Shown here one piece after another: positions 31,329 to 32,411 of a stretch of DNA of 32,411 bases (positions are counted from its first letter, which is position 1; every line of letters begins with the position of its first letter). This DNA comes from a virus. Made by a program: the position numbers and the translations under genes. The notes under the pieces are model-generated. The model saw only the letters and a program-made list of their open reading frames with translations. It was not told the origin of the DNA and did no database searches. The DNA lies in IMG/VR virus record IMGVR_UViG_3300013101_000053, positions 1-32,411 of that record. The stretch is one strand, 5' to 3'.

Positions 31329-31565
31329 TCAGTCTCCTTTACTTGTTTGATCAATCGTGAATATAAAGTTAGTGCCTCGCTGATCATAAGCACGGCGTTT
31401 TGTTTCCTTTGTCTTATTCCCCAGCTCACCTACAGCACGTAGACGTTTAATCTTAGTATTGATCATGTCTACTGTTCTGTATAGTAGCAAGGCCCTTAAT
31501 TCACCTATTGTAGATGTAGCGTAGTTTTCCTTTAGTATCCTTAATTCTTTATCTAACCAACGCAT
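31329..31565 (-). CDS. Myb/SANT-like DNA-binding protein, copy 2 (78 aa)
   Basis: Aligns by eye to the protein at 22266: W....E..IL..NY.T.TI.ELR.LL..R..D.IN.KIKR...G...KT.ET..RAYDQR is shared through nearly the whole length. Copy 2 has extra residues at the end (NFIFTIDQTSKGD). The fold is likely three short helices. Presence of two copies suggests a duplicated regulator. AAGGGGAG precedes the ATG. Confidence 0.6.
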   Translation of the reverse strand: MRWLDKELRILKENYATSTIGELRALLLYRTVDMINTKIKRLRAVGELGNKTKETKRRAYDQRGTNFIFTIDQTSKGD

Positions 31566-31576
31566 AGTCTCCCCTT

Positions 31577-31690
31577 TTAAATCAAAAATGTTATGTTATC
31601 AAACAAATCAGGGTGCTCGGTCCAAGTGGTACCTCCTTGACTACCATCCATGTGCAACAAAAGTTTTGTATGTTCGTCATTTCCCACCAT
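31577..31690 (-). CDS. Short ORF with LamG-like opening (37 aa)
   Basis: Codes for MVGNDEHTKLLLHMDGSQGG, then TTWTEHPDLFDNITFLI. HTKLLLHMDG is typical of the first strand of LamG/concanavalin-like domains in phage tail proteins, but here it stops 25 residues on. A stop codon (TAA) lies in the same frame just upstream, and no good Shine-Dalgarno is seen. It may be a remnant of a tail gene or a chance ORF. Confidence 0.3.
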   Translation of the reverse strand: MVGNDEHTKLLLHMDGSQGGTTWTEHPDLFDNITFLI

Positions 31691-31832
31691 TGTTTATTAT
31701 CATTTTGTAGTAACCAATGTCCCTACCTATATAAGGTCAGTTAAATGCCCATCATATCGTGGGCATAAACAAAAATACCCCACAGAAAATAAATTCCGTG
31801 AGGTACTAAGTACTAGTTATCTTGTGCTTTTC
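31691..31832 (-). other. Intergenic block with hairpins
   Basis: No gene in this part. It contains a hairpin ATGCCCA (31745-31751) / TGGGCAT (31760-31766) with an 8-base loop. On the minus strand it is preceded by a terminator-like stem at 31778-31803. Confidence 0.5.
31767..31803 (-). terminator. Rho-independent-type terminator
   Basis: On the minus strand an 8-bp stem pairs 31796-31803 with 31778-31785 (two G-U pairs) around a 10-base loop, followed at once by TATTTTTGTTT (31777-31767). The stem plus T-run is the best terminator pattern in the window. It lies about 30 bases after the 69-residue gene. Confidence 0.55.
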
Positions 31833-32042
31833 TTAAGTTTGATATATTATATCAAAGGTTAGGGGGAAACCTGCTTGAGGCTTTGCGCCTATCACGCCAT
31901 GCTTTTCTGTTCTCATAGTTGCCGCTATCTTAGTAATCATAGGGCTCTGACTCTCCTCTGCAGTGGGGAAAGAAACAGCAGCATCCTTAGCGGTGAAAGC
32001 TGTTATAAATTTATCTCTTATTGTACTAGGTCCCATTTTCAT
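31833..32042 (-). CDS. Hypothetical protein (69 aa)
   Basis: Begins MKMGPSTIRDKFITAFTAKD; no hydrophobic segment, no family recognised. GGAGG seven bases before the ATG supports the start, and a terminator-like stem follows. The DNA at its end (31838-31856) is a perfect palindrome TTTGATATATTATATCAAA that overlaps the last codons. It is the first gene after a promoter-like spacer, so it may be expressed alone. Confidence 0.5.
   Translation of the reverse strand: MKMGPSTIRDKFITAFTAKDAAVSFPTAEESQSPMITKIAATMRTEKHGVIGAKPQAGFPLTFDIIYQT
31838..31856. repeat. 19-bp palindrome at gene end
   Basis: TTTGATATATTATATCAAA has 9-bp arms and one central base. It lies in the last codons of the 69-residue gene. 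It may be a binding site or an AT hairpin. Confidence 0.5.
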
Positions 32043-32236
32043 AATGAATCCTCCTTTAGTTTAATAGTACCATGGCGCGATTCCCATATGATTTAAGACG
32101 ACTTTGAACCTAAATTACGACCATGACGTAAGACCATGATAGTAGTCTAGAGTGTAACTACCTTATATACTATACTATACTACTAATTTAGCTCGCGGGC
32201 TAAAACTGAACAAAGTTCCTAAAGACTTCTCTCGAT
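32043..32236 (-). other. Regulatory-looking spacer before the 69-residue gene
   Basis: No open frame of note. It contains two direct copies of GACCATGA (32119-32126 and 32132-32139), a TATAC tandem stretch (about 32165-32180) and a small hairpin TTTAGC (32187-32192) / GCTAAA (32199-32204). No clear -35/-10 pair was found, so the promoter, if present, is not standard. Confidence 0.4.
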
Positions 32237-32410
32237 TTAACGTTTCCTCAGGTGGTTGCTAATGGCCCGGTTGTTCCTTGCTGCCTCTCTGTGTTTTCTT
32301 ATGTTCTCTTTCCCGTACTCCTTTGAACCTGGATTCTCCTTGTTATATCTCCGGGCTAATAGTCCTGCTTTCACAGGATTGTTGATAGGGATTGAGTCAT
32401 CTTCGATGTC
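32237..32410 (-). CDS. Basic protein, C-terminal fragment (runs off right edge)
   Basis: An open frame enters at the right edge and runs 57 codons to TAA at 32237-32239. It contains LLARRYNKENPGSKEYGKEN and a basic Arg/Lys/Asn-rich end (HREAARNNRAISNHLRKR). RYNKENP matches the start of the coiled-coil protein at 19355. The upstream part is outside the window, so the start and length are unknown. Confidence 0.5.
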   Translation of the reverse strand, partial: DIEDDSIPINNPVKAGLLARRYNKENPGSKEYGKENIRKHREAARNNRAISNHLRKR

Positions 32411-32411
32411 T

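Noticed and set aside
32043-32236. tRNA gene
   Set aside because: A GGTTCAAAG stretch resembles a T loop, but no T stem, acceptor stem or anticodon arm can be formed.

Overview
This window is a stretch of a tailed double-stranded DNA phage genome (Caudoviricetes), or a prophage or environmental phage contig. The diagnostic evidence is a complete head-morphogenesis series: terminase large subunit with a small-subunit candidate, portal, prohead protease, Glu-rich scaffold candidate, capsid-associated protein and HK97-type major capsid protein. Every gene I accept lies on the minus strand, so transcription runs from the right edge to the left. Genes are tightly packed, often joined by TAATG or ATGA stop/start overlaps, and most have strong GGAGG-type Shine-Dalgarno sites. 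No tRNA, rRNA, CRISPR array, integrase or transposase was seen. The host cannot be named from the sequence; the three best promoters are bacterial sigma70-like.

Layout in transcription order. (1) 32411-30426: small hypotheticals, a Myb/SANT-like DNA-binding protein and a QueC-like PP-loop enzyme. (2) 30436-28089: two tail/appendage-like proteins sharing an N-terminal domain. (3) 28070-26606: a metacaspase (peptidase C14) and a small hydrophobic/coiled-coil protein. (4) 26537-23491: a promoter, a RelA/SpoT-like HD hydrolase, an HNH protein, a PIN-PhoH fusion and a P-loop kinase. (5) 23466-20954: zinc-knuckle proteins, a run of tiny acidic and basic ORFs, a second Myb/SANT-like protein and a type I methionine aminopeptidase. 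(6) 20957-19355: a consensus promoter, a winged-helix regulator, twin palindromes, another consensus promoter and a canonical ClpP. (7) 19355-12836: coiled-coil protein, actin-like ATPase, M15 peptidoglycan hydrolase, cold-shock protein, zinc-ribbon proteins, dNMP kinase and an HD phosphohydrolase. (8) 12843-1: the packaging and head module, continuing off the left edge into further virion genes.

How the parts may work together. Region 8 builds and fills the head. Region 7 and the right half look like host takeover and metabolism: nucleotide supply (dNMP kinase, perhaps the HD enzyme), alarmone hydrolysis, RNA turnover (PIN-PhoH) and protein maturation or turnover (MetAP, ClpP, metacaspase). 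The actin-like/coiled-coil pair may position DNA or virions. The least usual content is the intact metacaspase with two possible starts and an adjacent small partner, the MetAP plus ClpP pair, the ppGpp-hydrolase-like gene behind an inverted-repeat promoter, and the promoter/operator block around the winged-helix gene. All functions are read from motifs by eye; no database search was run.
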